Position numbers and translations under genes: made by a program. DNA of 6,407 nucleotides. It comes from an uncultured Bacilli bacterium (lineage in GTDB: Bacteria; Bacillota_I; Bacilli_A; RF39; UBA660). Numbering within the stretch: position 1 is the first letter of the stretch; the number at the start of each line of letters is the position of its first letter. The notes under the pieces were generated by a model that saw only the letters and a list, made by a program, of their open reading frames with translations, had not been told where the DNA came from and searched no databases. This document shows, piece by piece, positions 1 to 5,343 of the stretch. The DNA lies in the NCBI GenBank assembly GCA_944371545.1, contig CALVXT010000076.1, positions 1 through 6,407 of the forward strand. The letters run 5' to 3'.

Positions 1-863
1 ACTTCACTTATTGAATTATATTGTCCACCAATTTCAATTAGAAGTGTATTTGGTGAAAAATCTTGATTATAAATTCCATTAACTCCAGCTCCTCCTCTTT
101 TCATAATGCCTTTTGAGATTTTTGGAACTTTATTATTTAAAGCATCAGAAATTTTCGTGGCAAGCTCTTGATTCGTTTTATAAATTTCGTTATCACTTCC
201 GACAACAAACAAAACTTTTGTATATGTCTTTCCATTATATTCAACAATTGAGCTCTCATAAGGAATTGCATCGCGATGTAAATCAATAAAATACTCTAAG
301 GTTGGATTTTTTTCATAGGCATCTTCCATTAAAATTTTACTAGCCTTATAACTCGAATTATAATTCCAATTATTTGCTCTTAAAATTTCACTGATTTGAT
401 TTGTCTCAACAATAGTATTTAAACCATAAGAATTTAATTTTTCTCTTAGGCGATAACTAGCAAGCATTACAGTAGGTACCAAATCATGCTCAGATAAAAC
501 ACCTCCATTATATTCTTCTCCTTGATGAGTATTATATAAATAAATTAAAGGATTCTCTTTATTTTCTTCAGGAGCCGGATCAGGTGTATATTCTTGCTTT
601 GACTCACTACCAACATATTCTTCATCTTGGTACTCCTGACGACCTATAGTATAATCTAGCAAAAAGTCAAAAATATCCGTTTCTATTTGACTACTGTCTG
701 GAAATAAATTATTTTTTAAAAGGAAATTAACAATTGTATTTTTAGAAAAGAAAGATGAAAAGAAGGATAAACACACAGCAAAGGAACAGATAACTAAGAC
801 AAGAAGTAAGAAAAATTTTAAACGAAAAATAGTTTTCTTTTTTCCAATAAAACGTTTTCTCAT
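1..863 (-). CDS. spoIIP: Stage II sporulation protein P, cell-wall hydrolase (3' end outside window)
   Basis: SpoIIP is the membrane-anchored amidase/endopeptidase that works with SpoIID and SpoIIM to thin septal peptidoglycan and drive engulfment of the forespore. The visible 287 codons start with a basic stretch (MRKRFIGKKK) and one membrane segment at about residues 14-40. A Ser/Glu/Pro-rich linker follows at about 80-105, then the catalytic domain. Family motifs are IYLYNTHQGEEY (His113), NWNYNSSYKASK (about 165-176), YFIDLHRD (His196), GVNGIYNQD and LIEIGG (Glu277). His113, His196 and Glu277 sit where the amidase zinc ligands and catalytic Glu are expected. The ATG at 863 has an AGGTGA site 5-6 bases upstream. 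The last codons are off the left edge, where similarity to family members suggests only some tens of residues are missing. It lies directly downstream of gpr, as in Bacillus subtilis. The identification is by recalled motif similarity, with high confidence. Confidence 0.94.
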   Translation of the reverse strand, partial: MRKRFIGKKKTIFRLKFFLLLVLVICSFAVCLSFFSSFFSKNTIVNFLLKNNLFPDSSQIETDIFDFLLDYTIGRQEYQDEEYVGSESKQEYTPDPAPEENKENPLIYLYNTHQGEEYNGGVLSEHDLVPTVMLASYRLREKLNSYGLNTIVETNQISEILRANNWNYNSSYKASKILMEDAYEKNPTLEYFIDLHRDAIPYESSIVEYNGKTYTKVLFVVGSDNEIYKTNQELATKISDALNNKVPKISKGIMKRGGAGVNGIYNQDFSPNTLLIEIGGQYNSISE

Positions 864-900
864 TTGAATCACCTGTAGAAAGTATACAATTTTTTGCCAT

Positions 901-924
901 AAAAAAATGTCGTTTTAAGACATT
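901..924 (-). terminator. Rho-independent terminator overlapping the gpr stop codon
   Basis: On the minus strand AATGTC (924-919) pairs with GACATT (911-906) around a 7-base loop. A run of U follows (901-907, partly used in the stem). The gpr TAA (917-915) lies in the loop. The stem is short and AT-rich, so termination may be partial, and spoIIP begins only 38 bases further on. Confidence 0.6.
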
Positions 925-1649
925 ATTATATGATTTATTGATTGAGCAATAAGTGAAGTTACAATTTCTAAATCTTCTTCTAAACTATATCTTTCTAAAT
1001 ATGTTTTATGTAATTTTAAAAGAGTTGGATATCCGATAGATAAAACTGGAATATGAAATGTTTCACGAGTAATTGTTTTATTGCTTCTTAACTGATCTGC
1101 GAAAATAATGCCACAATCATTTATTTCAATTGTTCTATTTAAAAGTTTCGTTTGATTTGTAACAAAACTATCTAACAAAATAATAACATCTGGTTTTAAA
1201 TCCTTTACAACCATTTCAATTAATCTAAAAGAAGATATTCCTGTCTTATTTGTTGTCTCTGGCGAAAATAATGCCACTTTAGGAATCGTTAAAAAGTCAT
1301 TGTATTGATTTGTAGCAATCAGCCTCTCTAATACCTTTGTTCCAAAAGAATCTCCTAATATAGACGAATTCCCCAACCCAACAAATAAAATTGTTCCACC
1401 TTTATGATATTTAGCTAAATAAGTTTTAAAAGTCTTTTGAAAAACTTTTTCTATGCTTTTAGAATTTTCATATAAGACTTGATCATCGAAAGAAATGGTA
1501 AAATAATCTCCCTTTCGATTACGATATATTTTCTCATCTTTTTCTTTTAAAACATAATGCTTTATATGAACGTTTTTTTCTTTTTTTTCAGCAATTAAAT
1601 GTTCTTTTTCTAAAGATACACCTGCATCAAGCAATAAATTTTGTTTCAT
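915..1649 (-). CDS. gpr: Germination protease GPR, short form
   Basis: GPR is the endoprotease that starts degradation of small acid-soluble spore proteins during germination. In the 244-residue product the family core is plain: ILFVGLGNSSILGDSFG (about 87-103), KTGISSFRLIEMVVKDLKPDVIILLDSF (about 135-162) and HIPVLSIGYPTLL (about 199-211). Asp100 and Asp160 align with the two aspartates considered catalytic in Bacillus megaterium GPR, an atypical aspartic protease. I chose the ATG at 1649 because GGTGAT lies just upstream. The ATG at 1676 would add nine residues but has no ribosome binding site. The protein is short compared with the usual 320-370 residues. It begins almost at the position of the mature N-terminus, so it has little or no prosegment, and it lacks the C-terminal helical region. 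The HPGSG stretch of classical GPR is replaced by FADQL. The related YyaC family (DUF1256) is a weaker alternative. The STAS-like gene precedes it by 40 bases and spoIIP follows. Confidence 0.85.
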   Translation of the reverse strand: MKQNLLLDAGVSLEKEHLIAEKKEKNVHIKHYVLKEKDEKIYRNRKGDYFTISFDDQVLYENSKSIEKVFQKTFKTYLAKYHKGGTILFVGLGNSSILGDSFGTKVLERLIATNQYNDFLTIPKVALFSPETTNKTGISSFRLIEMVVKDLKPDVIILLDSFVTNQTKLLNRTIEINDCGIIFADQLRSNKTITRETFHIPVLSIGYPTLLKLHKTYLERYSLEEDLEIVTSLIAQSINHIIMS

Positions 1650-1663
1650 ATGATCACCATAAG

Positions 1664-1693
1664 TAGTATGAAACAAAAAATGAAAAATATTAC
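1664..1693 (-). promoter_or_regulatory. gpr: Possible forespore sigma-G/F-type promoter for gpr
   Basis: On the minus strand CATACTA (1670-1664) fits the sigma-G -10 consensus CATNHTA. GTAAT (1693-1689) lies 18 bases upstream and only partly fits the -35 GHATR. Transcription would begin just before the gpr ribosome binding site. In Bacillus subtilis gpr is read by sigma-F and sigma-G. Only the -10 match is good, so this is a weak call. Confidence 0.25.
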
Positions 1694-1917
1694 TTAATAA
1701 AAAAATCTCCAGAATATTTTCTTAAATAATCTTGTTTCATTTGATTTAAAAAATGGCGATTATGAAATATTTTTCGATGATTTTTAACAACTATTCTTTC
1801 AATTCCATAATCATCAAGGATTCTAAATACGCGTTTTTTAAAATCTTGATATTCTTCTAAGTCTAAATCATTTAAAAGTTCAATATAAAGAGTTTCATTA
1901 ATGTAATATAATTCCAT
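1690..1917 (-). CDS. Small half-STAS-like protein upstream of gpr
   Basis: This 75-residue protein is not a recognised named gene. Its first 45 residues (LYIELLNDLDLEEYQDFKKR, then RIVVKN) follow the opening of STAS anti-anti-sigma domains such as SpoIIAA: beta strand, G/N-DLD turn, helix, beta strand ending in V-x-N. The usual D-S-S-G phosphorylation loop and later strands are absent. The rest is basic and aromatic (HRKIFHNRHF, then KQDYLRKYSGDFFIK). I place the start at the ATG at 1917 because GGGTGA lies five bases upstream. A GTG at 1926 in the same frame has no good ribosome binding site. It follows the yqeY terminator and precedes gpr by 40 bases, so it may be the first gene of the sporulation cluster. 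A regulatory role is only a guess. The resemblance could also be a short beta-alpha-beta coincidence. Confidence 0.6.
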   Translation of the reverse strand: MELYYINETLYIELLNDLDLEEYQDFKKRVFRILDDYGIERIVVKNHRKIFHNRHFLNQMKQDYLRKYSGDFFIK

Positions 1918-1950
1918 CCTACTCACCCATATCTACTTTAGCAAAATAGA

Positions 1951-1983
1951 AAAGAAAAAGATATCTTTTCGACAAAAGATATC
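1951..1983 (-). terminator. Strong rho-independent terminator after yqeY
   Basis: On the minus strand a perfect 10-bp stem, GATATCTTTT (1983-1974) with AAAAGATATC (1969-1960), closes a GTCG tetraloop and runs into a U-rich tail (TTTTTCTTTT, 1959-1950). It lies 20 bases after the yqeY stop. It separates the yqeY unit from the sporulation cluster. Confidence 0.85.
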
Positions 1984-2002
1984 ATAATTTTGATGGTGTT
2001 TT

Positions 2003-2446
2003 TTATAAATTCATCAGTTTTTCTTTTACCTTTTTGCTTACTAAAGACATGTCGGCTACTGTGCCAATTTTTTCTGTTAGTATTTTCATGATTTTTCCCA
2101 TATCTTTCATATTTGTTGGTTTTTCTATTGCAAAAACATTTTCTATTTCTTGATCAATTTGTTCTTCCGTAAGTTCTTCTGGTAAATATTTTTCTAAAAC
2201 TTGAATTTCTTTTTTTAAATTAGCAATTTCATCTGTTTTGTTATATTTTTCAAATTCAACAATTGAGTCTTTTCTTTGTTTTACATTTTTCTTGATTACC
2301 ATAAGTACATCTTGATCTGTTAATTCTCTTTTTAAAGAAATTCCTTCTACTTGTAAAGTACTTTTTAACATTCTTAATACAGACAAGGTAAACCTATCTT
2401 GATTTTTCATAGCTTCTTTTAAATCATTATTTATTTTTTCATACAT
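2003..2446 (-). CDS. yqeY: GatB/YqeY domain protein
   Basis: This is a cytosolic protein of the YqeY family, which resembles the C-terminal tRNA-binding domain of GatB in the Asp/Glu-tRNA amidotransferase; its precise role is not established. The 147 residues match the usual length of about 150. Family features are the N-terminal helix (INNDLKEAMKNQDRFTLSVLRML), the charged middle with the KQRKDSI/FEKYNKTDE helix, and LEKYLPEELTEEQI (about 84-97). The C-terminal segment has MGKIMKILTEKIGTVADMSLVSKKVKEKL. The ATG at 2446 has AGGAG eight bases upstream and its own sigma-A-type promoter just before that. In Bacillus subtilis and many relatives yqeY directly follows rpsU. Here a kinase gene lies between them. 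A strong terminator ends the unit. Confidence 0.93.
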   Translation of the reverse strand: MYEKINNDLKEAMKNQDRFTLSVLRMLKSTLQVEGISLKRELTDQDVLMVIKKNVKQRKDSIVEFEKYNKTDEIANLKKEIQVLEKYLPEELTEEQIDQEIENVFAIEKPTNMKDMGKIMKILTEKIGTVADMSLVSKKVKEKLMNL

Positions 2447-2465
2447 ATTATCATCTCCTAATTTT

Positions 2466-2495
2466 ATTATAGTAAATTTTAAAGATTTTTTCCAA
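2466..2495 (-). promoter_or_regulatory. yqeY: Sigma-A-type promoter for yqeY
   Basis: On the minus strand TTGGAA (2495-2490) and TATAAT (2471-2466) are 18 bases apart. The -10 is a perfect consensus and the -35 matches at four positions. The -35 begins at the base next to the kinase stop codon. The predicted start at about 2459 sits just before the AGGAG, giving a very short leader. Confidence 0.6.
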
Positions 2496-3071
2496 CTATT
2501 TTTTTAAAACTTTTTTCAATACTGAATTTATTTCTTTTTGAGTCTTTTCTATGCTACCGTCATTATCTATAATATACGGGTTATAACGAGTTAAATAACT
2601 TTCATCAAAATCTTTTGTATCAGCAAGATATCTTCGACACAATTCTTTATAATTAGGATCTTTTTGGTTTCTTTCACGTTCTAAAGATCTTTGTAAGCGA
2701 ATTCCGTCATCTACATGAAAATAAAGTGGTACAATTTGATCTGAACCATAAAATAGAACAAATTTTTGATAAGCTTCCCAAGTATTTAAAGTTAAATAAT
2801 TGCTTGCTAAATCAATTTGATCACTATTTGTCGCGTAAGACCATAGGCCGTTTATTGTTTGATAGTTTCTTCTTTCAATCAATTTCTTTTGTCTTTCTAG
2901 TAGATTCATTTGATCCATTGTAATAAAGTAATATGTTTTTTTATCAACTTCACCTTTACGCATAGGTCTGGTTGTTGACAGAATAATAGGGTTTAAGGCA
3001 TATTCTTTCAACGTTGGATAAAAGAAAGTATCTTTTCCTGAACCGCTTGGTCCGATAAACATAATAATCAT
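2496..3071 (-). CDS. Guanylate kinase-like P-loop nucleotide kinase
   Basis: This 191-residue cytosolic protein belongs to the guanylate kinase fold. It has a Walker A loop GPSGSGKDT (residues 7-15) and the GMP-binding-like stretch STTRPMRKGEVDKKTYYF (32-49) with Arg35, Arg38 and Glu41. LIERRNY has Glu66 and WSYAT has Tyr79 where true kinases have E and YGT. An arginine-rich lid follows at about 125-148, and IIDNDGS (167-173) lies near the end. The acidic residue usual in the EIDVQG motif is replaced by Asn96 (LTLNTWEAY). The KD after the P-loop Gly, this Asn and the NDGS motif also resemble PhnN (ribose 1,5-bisphosphate phosphokinase). So the substrate could be GMP or another phosphorylated nucleoside or sugar, and I give no gene symbol. 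The ATG at 3071 has GAGGT six bases upstream. The gene begins right after the rpsU terminator, so read-through from rpsU is the likeliest source of transcripts. Confidence 0.78.
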   Translation of the reverse strand: MIIMFIGPSGSGKDTFFYPTLKEYALNPIILSTTRPMRKGEVDKKTYYFITMDQMNLLERQKKLIERRNYQTINGLWSYATNSDQIDLASNYLTLNTWEAYQKFVLFYGSDQIVPLYFHVDDGIRLQRSLERERNQKDPNYKELCRRYLADTKDFDESYLTRYNPYIIDNDGSIEKTQKEINSVLKKVLKK

Positions 3072-3086
3072 ATTTATACCTCTATT

Positions 3087-3116
3087 AAAAAAATAAGAAT
3101 ACTTTCTAGCATTCTT
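3087..3116 (-). terminator. Rho-independent terminator overlapping the rpsU stop codon
   Basis: On the minus strand AAGAATGC (3116-3109) pairs with GTATTCTT (3102-3095), with one G-U pair, around a 6-base loop. A run of seven U follows (3093-3087). The stem includes two bases of the rpsU TAA (3117-3115). The kinase ribosome binding site begins within about ten bases of the U tract. Confidence 0.75.
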
Positions 3117-3306
3117 AATTATTACGATGTTTTCTTGAATTACGAATATTTTTCTTTTTCTCTTCTCTTCTTTTCACGCCAGGTTTTTCATAATGTTTTC
3201 TTTTCTTTAATTCTGAAGGGACACCGCTTTTGGCTACTACCACTTTGAATCTTCTTAACGCTTTGTCAATATCGCCGTCTTTAACTACAACTTTGTTAGA
3301 ATTCAT
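3115..3306 (-). CDS. rpsU: Small ribosomal subunit protein bS21
   Basis: S21 is a component of the 30S subunit located near the anti-Shine-Dalgarno end of 16S rRNA. The 63 residues are within the family range (57-71). The signature is clear: KVVVKDGDIDKALRRFK (5-21), KSGVPSELKKRKHYEKP (26-42) and a Lys/Arg-rich tail VKRREEKKKNIRNSRKHRNN. The ATG at 3306 is preceded by GGGAGG about 10-11 bases upstream, a slightly long spacing. A TATAAT promoter lies upstream and a hairpin terminator overlaps the stop. Neighbours are frr upstream and the kinase and yqeY downstream. The identification is secure. Confidence 0.97.
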   Translation of the reverse strand: MNSNKVVVKDGDIDKALRRFKVVVAKSGVPSELKKRKHYEKPGVKRREEKKKNIRNSRKHRNN

Positions 3307-3342
3307 CTTCCAATTTCCCTCCCTTCGTCTTTTCTACATCTG

Positions 3343-3372
3343 ATTATAACACCACAAAAGCTATAAGTGCAA
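3343..3372 (-). promoter_or_regulatory. rpsU: Sigma-A-type promoter for rpsU
   Basis: On the minus strand TTGCAC (3372-3367) and TATAAT (3348-3343) are 18 bases apart. The -10 is extended (TGTTATAAT). The predicted start near 3336 gives a leader of about 30 bases containing the GGGAGG site. Confidence 0.65.
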
Positions 3373-3393
3373 GAAAAAACGCACAAAAAGACG

Positions 3394-3416
3394 AAAAAAG
3401 GCTAAATTACATAGCC
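3394..3416 (-). terminator. Rho-independent terminator with the frr stop codon in its loop
   Basis: On the minus strand GGCTA (3416-3412) pairs with TAGCC (3404-3400) around a 7-base loop containing the frr TAA (3409-3407). Six U follow (3399-3394), then a second U-rich stretch. The stem is only 5 bp. Confidence 0.62.
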
Positions 3417-3934
3417 ATTAATTCTTCTTCTTTTTCTTTTCCTTTTTCATCAACAATTTTATTGTATTTTTGAATTAATTCTTGAATCTCTTCTAATTCT
3501 TGTTTTTCTTCATCTTCAGGAAGTTCTAATTTTTTTATCTCGTTATTTGCATCTTGTCGAACATTTCGTAAAGCAATCTTTGCTTCTTCACAAATAGCTT
3601 TTGCTTGCTTAACATATTCTCTTCTTCGATCTTCTGTAAGCTCTGGAATTGTAAGAATAATCATTTCTCCATTATTTACAGGTGTTATTCCTAAATTTGC
3701 TTCGTTAATTGCTCGTTCCATATCTTTTAGAACGCTTCGATCAAAAGGTTTGATAAAAAGTTCTCTAGCTTCAGGAACCGTAATATTTGCTAAACTTTGA
3801 ATGTCTGTAGGTACTCCATAATAAGGAACCATAATTCCTTTTAACATTCCAGGATTTGCTCTTCCTGCACGAATAGTCAAAAGCCTTTCTTCTAAATTTT
3901 CTACTACTTTTTGCATTTTCTTTTCTGTATCCAT
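3407..3934 (-). CDS. frr: Ribosome recycling factor
   Basis: RRF works with EF-G to split the post-termination 70S ribosome. Domain I helices flank domain II in the normal order. Conserved blocks are TIRAGRANP (20-28), PYYGVPTDIQSLANITVPEARELFIKPFDRS (37-67), ELTEDRRREYVKQAK (98-112) and ALRNVRQDAN (121-130). Arg126 aligns with the essential Arg132 of Escherichia coli RRF. A charged C-terminal helix follows. At 175 residues it is about ten shorter than usual, all at the N-terminus. The start at 3934 is fixed, because the stop codon of the upstream gene lies in the same frame four codons earlier. The ribosome binding site is GAGGAG close to the ATG. frr normally sits with pyrH, tsf and rpsB, but here it is the last gene after two thioredoxin-like genes. 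Confidence 0.97.
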   Translation of the reverse strand: MDTEKKMQKVVENLEERLLTIRAGRANPGMLKGIMVPYYGVPTDIQSLANITVPEARELFIKPFDRSVLKDMERAINEANLGITPVNNGEMIILTIPELTEDRRREYVKQAKAICEEAKIALRNVRQDANNEIKKLELPEDEEKQELEEIQELIQKYNKIVDEKGKEKEEELMAM

Positions 3935-3946
3935 ATTCTCCTCTTT

Positions 3947-4519
3947 CTATATATTATTCGTTGCTAAATTATTTCTTAGCACAAATTCTTCTACTTCTTC
4001 TTTATTTTTACTACCAACTAATTCATCGACAAGTTTTCCGTTTTTAAACACCATAATATATGGAGTATACTGTAAATTCTTTTTTAATCTCTCATCTTGA
4101 TTTAATAAAGTAACGTATTCTTCATTATCTCGATCGTATAAGCTGCGATTCATATAATATGCATCTACTTCATATTTATCAAATACTTCCTTTAGCAAAG
4201 GAATATACTGAACACAAGTATGACATGAATCTCTTGATGAAAGTAGAGTGAATGATTCTTGATTTTGAATTTTTTGTAAAATATCTGTAACAGTAAGTTC
4301 TTCTAAAAAGTCAATTTTATAATCTCCAGCCGTAATTTCACCGCTCTCGCCAAATATTCGATTATTATTATTTGGAACTTGTTGTATAAAATGTAAAACA
4401 ATTCGATCTCCAAAAGATAAAACTACTAAAGCGACTACTACACAAATACAATAAATAACTTGGCGTTTTTTATCATCCAATGTTGTTAACTCTTTGATTT
4501 TTTCTTTATCAAGCTTCAT
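3947..4519 (-). CDS. Membrane-anchored thioredoxin-like protein with CHTC active site
   Basis: This 190-residue protein has a charged N-terminus, one membrane segment (about 20-44), a linker, and a thioredoxin-fold domain that should face outside the membrane. The active site is SRDSCHTCVQYIPLL, with Cys99 and Cys102. The cis-Pro loop is YTPYIMVFKNGKLVDELVG, with Pro153. This is the layout of extracytoplasmic thiol-disulfide oxidoreductases and bacteriocin-accessory-like thioredoxins; the substrate is unknown. I chose the ATG at 4519 because GGAGG lies six bases upstream. The frame stays open to an ATG at 4600, but the added residues are antisense to no motif and overlap the previous gene. 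The start overlaps the end of the upstream thioredoxin-fold gene by 11 bases, suggesting translational coupling. frr follows after 12 bases. Confidence 0.86.
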   Translation of the reverse strand: MKLDKEKIKELTTLDDKKRQVIYCICVVVALVVLSFGDRIVLHFIQQVPNNNNRIFGESGEITAGDYKIDFLEELTVTDILQKIQNQESFTLLSSRDSCHTCVQYIPLLKEVFDKYEVDAYYMNRSLYDRDNEEYVTLLNQDERLKKNLQYTPYIMVFKNGKLVDELVGSKNKEEVEEFVLRNNLATNNI

Positions 4520-5123
4520 TGTCATCCTCCAAAAATTTTTCGAAATATACACCAAACTCAACACGTTTGCTCTCTTGCTTTTCACGTGTCCAATAATCAT
4601 CTACAGAAATATCACCATGCGTAATGCTTGTTTCATCATCATAGGCAATTATTTCACCATTTTTTACCATAATCATGGTTGGAGCATAAAGATTTTGGAC
4701 TTCATTATCTAAAACTGGTAAGTACGCAGATAATTGATCTACAATGTTTTCATAATAGGAATTATTCACGCTTCGATCATCAGAAAAGTTATAATAATAA
4801 ATTGCATCAAGACCATAATATTTTGCTACATCATTTAATAAATCAGCATAGGTATGGCTCCAAATGTTTTCTGGAAATGCAAAGAATATCACACCTGTTC
4901 CGGTATTCATAATTTCTAAAATTTCAGAGGCAGTTTTATAATCATAGATGTTATCGGTAGTTATTCCAAATTCTTTTGTAAAACTTTCCTGATCTGTTAA
5001 GTTTCTTATCGGAGTATTGTACTCTTTCGTTCCTAAATAAATAAAAGCAATTATCATAAAAATAGCACTTGCAATATAAATAATTTTTTGAAATAAAGGC
5101 ATAGGTGCTTTTTTTACTTTCAT
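4509..5123 (-). CDS. Membrane-anchored thioredoxin-fold protein lacking all cysteines
   Basis: This 204-residue protein has one N-terminal membrane segment (about 11-31) and an outward-facing domain with the thioredoxin pattern. GTGVIFFAFPENIWSHTYADLL (75-95) is the strand, active-site loop and helix. GLDAIYYYN (104-112) follows, and YAPTMIMVKNGEIIAYDDE (146-164) holds cis-Pro148. Related proteins have FPECPWC in the first motif. Here both cysteines are replaced (Asn86, Ser89) and the protein has no Cys anywhere, so it cannot do dithiol chemistry. A structural, binding or chaperone role beside the CHTC protein is possible but unproven. The ATG at 5123 has GGGAGTGA upstream. It is the first gene of the apparent operon with the CHTC protein and frr. 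Confidence 0.82.
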   Translation of the reverse strand: MKVKKAPMPLFQKIIYIASAIFMIIAFIYLGTKEYNTPIRNLTDQESFTKEFGITTDNIYDYKTASEILEIMNTGTGVIFFAFPENIWSHTYADLLNDVAKYYGLDAIYYYNFSDDRSVNNSYYENIVDQLSAYLPVLDNEVQNLYAPTMIMVKNGEIIAYDDETSITHGDISVDDYWTREKQESKRVEFGVYFEKFLEDDNEA

Positions 5124-5143
5124 AAATATTCACTCCCACATAA

Positions 5144-5149
5144 ATTATA
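5144..5149 (-). promoter_or_regulatory. Consensus -10 box upstream of the thioredoxin-frr operon
   Basis: On the minus strand TATAAT (5149-5144) lies about 20 bases before the start codon, so transcription would begin at or next to the ribosome binding site. At the right distance upstream there is only a T tract (5172-5167), so the -35 is poor. Two TTGACA sequences further up (5195-5190 and 5238-5233) are too far away to serve it. Confidence 0.4.
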
Positions 5150-5236
5150 TCAAGGATTTTAAAAGAAAAAAAGGCAATTATCAAAAAAATGTCAACTGAA
5201 ATCAACAAAACTCATAAAAATTACTTTAAGATTGTC

Positions 5237-5250
5237 AAAAAGCACTTTTT
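5237..5250 (-). terminator. Weak hairpin with U run after the surface-protein remnant
   Basis: AAAAAGTGCTTTTT on the minus strand forms A5-G/C-U5 pairs around a two-base turn, five bases after the remnant TAA at 5257-5255. The stem is almost all A-U and uses the U tract itself, so termination would be weak. It reads similarly on both strands. Confidence 0.3.
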
Positions 5251-5254
5251 ACAG

Positions 5255-5343
5255 TTATTTAGTAGGCGTTAATATGAGACGAAAACCACTCATGTTATTA
5301 TTATGTCCATAATCAAGAGAAAAAGCAAACATTCCATTACCGG
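5255..5343 (-). pseudogene. Out-of-frame C-terminal remnant of the surface protein
   Basis: In the frame starting at 5341 (GGT) the minus strand encodes 28 residues ending at TAA 5257-5255. They begin GNGMFAFSLDYG and end SGFRLILTPTK. This reads like the compact last strands of an exported domain ending in GFRxxLTP. It is in the -1 frame relative to the end of the 5290-5697 reading frame, whose own last 15 residues (MECLLFLLIMDIIIT) are low-complexity and hydrophobic. It is probably the true or ancestral C-terminus, cut off by a frameshift or internal deletion near 5340. Confidence 0.45.

Noticed and set aside
864..900. GTATA (sigma-F-like -35) just upstream of spoIIP
   Set aside because: No matching -10 at the required spacing, and a start from it would fall inside the coding region.
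2726..2923. Plus-strand 65-residue open frame
   Set aside because: It lies antisense within the kinase gene, has no ribosome binding site, and its sequence is biased as expected for a shadow.
3324..3395. Ten-base inverted repeat TTCGTCTTTT / AAAAGACGAA flanking the rpsU promoter
   Set aside because: Only one arm would be in the rpsU transcript, so no RNA hairpin forms. The arms are A/T-rich and 52 bases apart, plausible by chance.
4520..4600. N-terminal extension of the CHTC thioredoxin to an ATG at 4600
   Set aside because: The ATG at 4519 has GGAGG at ideal spacing. The extension lies inside the upstream gene and precedes a good membrane anchor with non-family sequence.
4494..4912. Two plus-strand open frames of 72 and 77 residues
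   Set aside because: Both are antisense to the thioredoxin-fold genes and have no ribosome binding site or recognisable motif.
4951..5208. Minus-strand 85-residue frame overlapping the start of the Cys-less thioredoxin
   Set aside because: It is a different frame of the same coding region and cysteine/phenylalanine-rich in the manner of shadow frames. The overlapping gene has clear fold motifs.
5190..5238. Two TTGACA boxes on the minus strand upstream of the thioredoxin operon
   Set aside because: Neither has a -10 box at 16-18 bases; the only TATAAT is 40 or more bases away from them.
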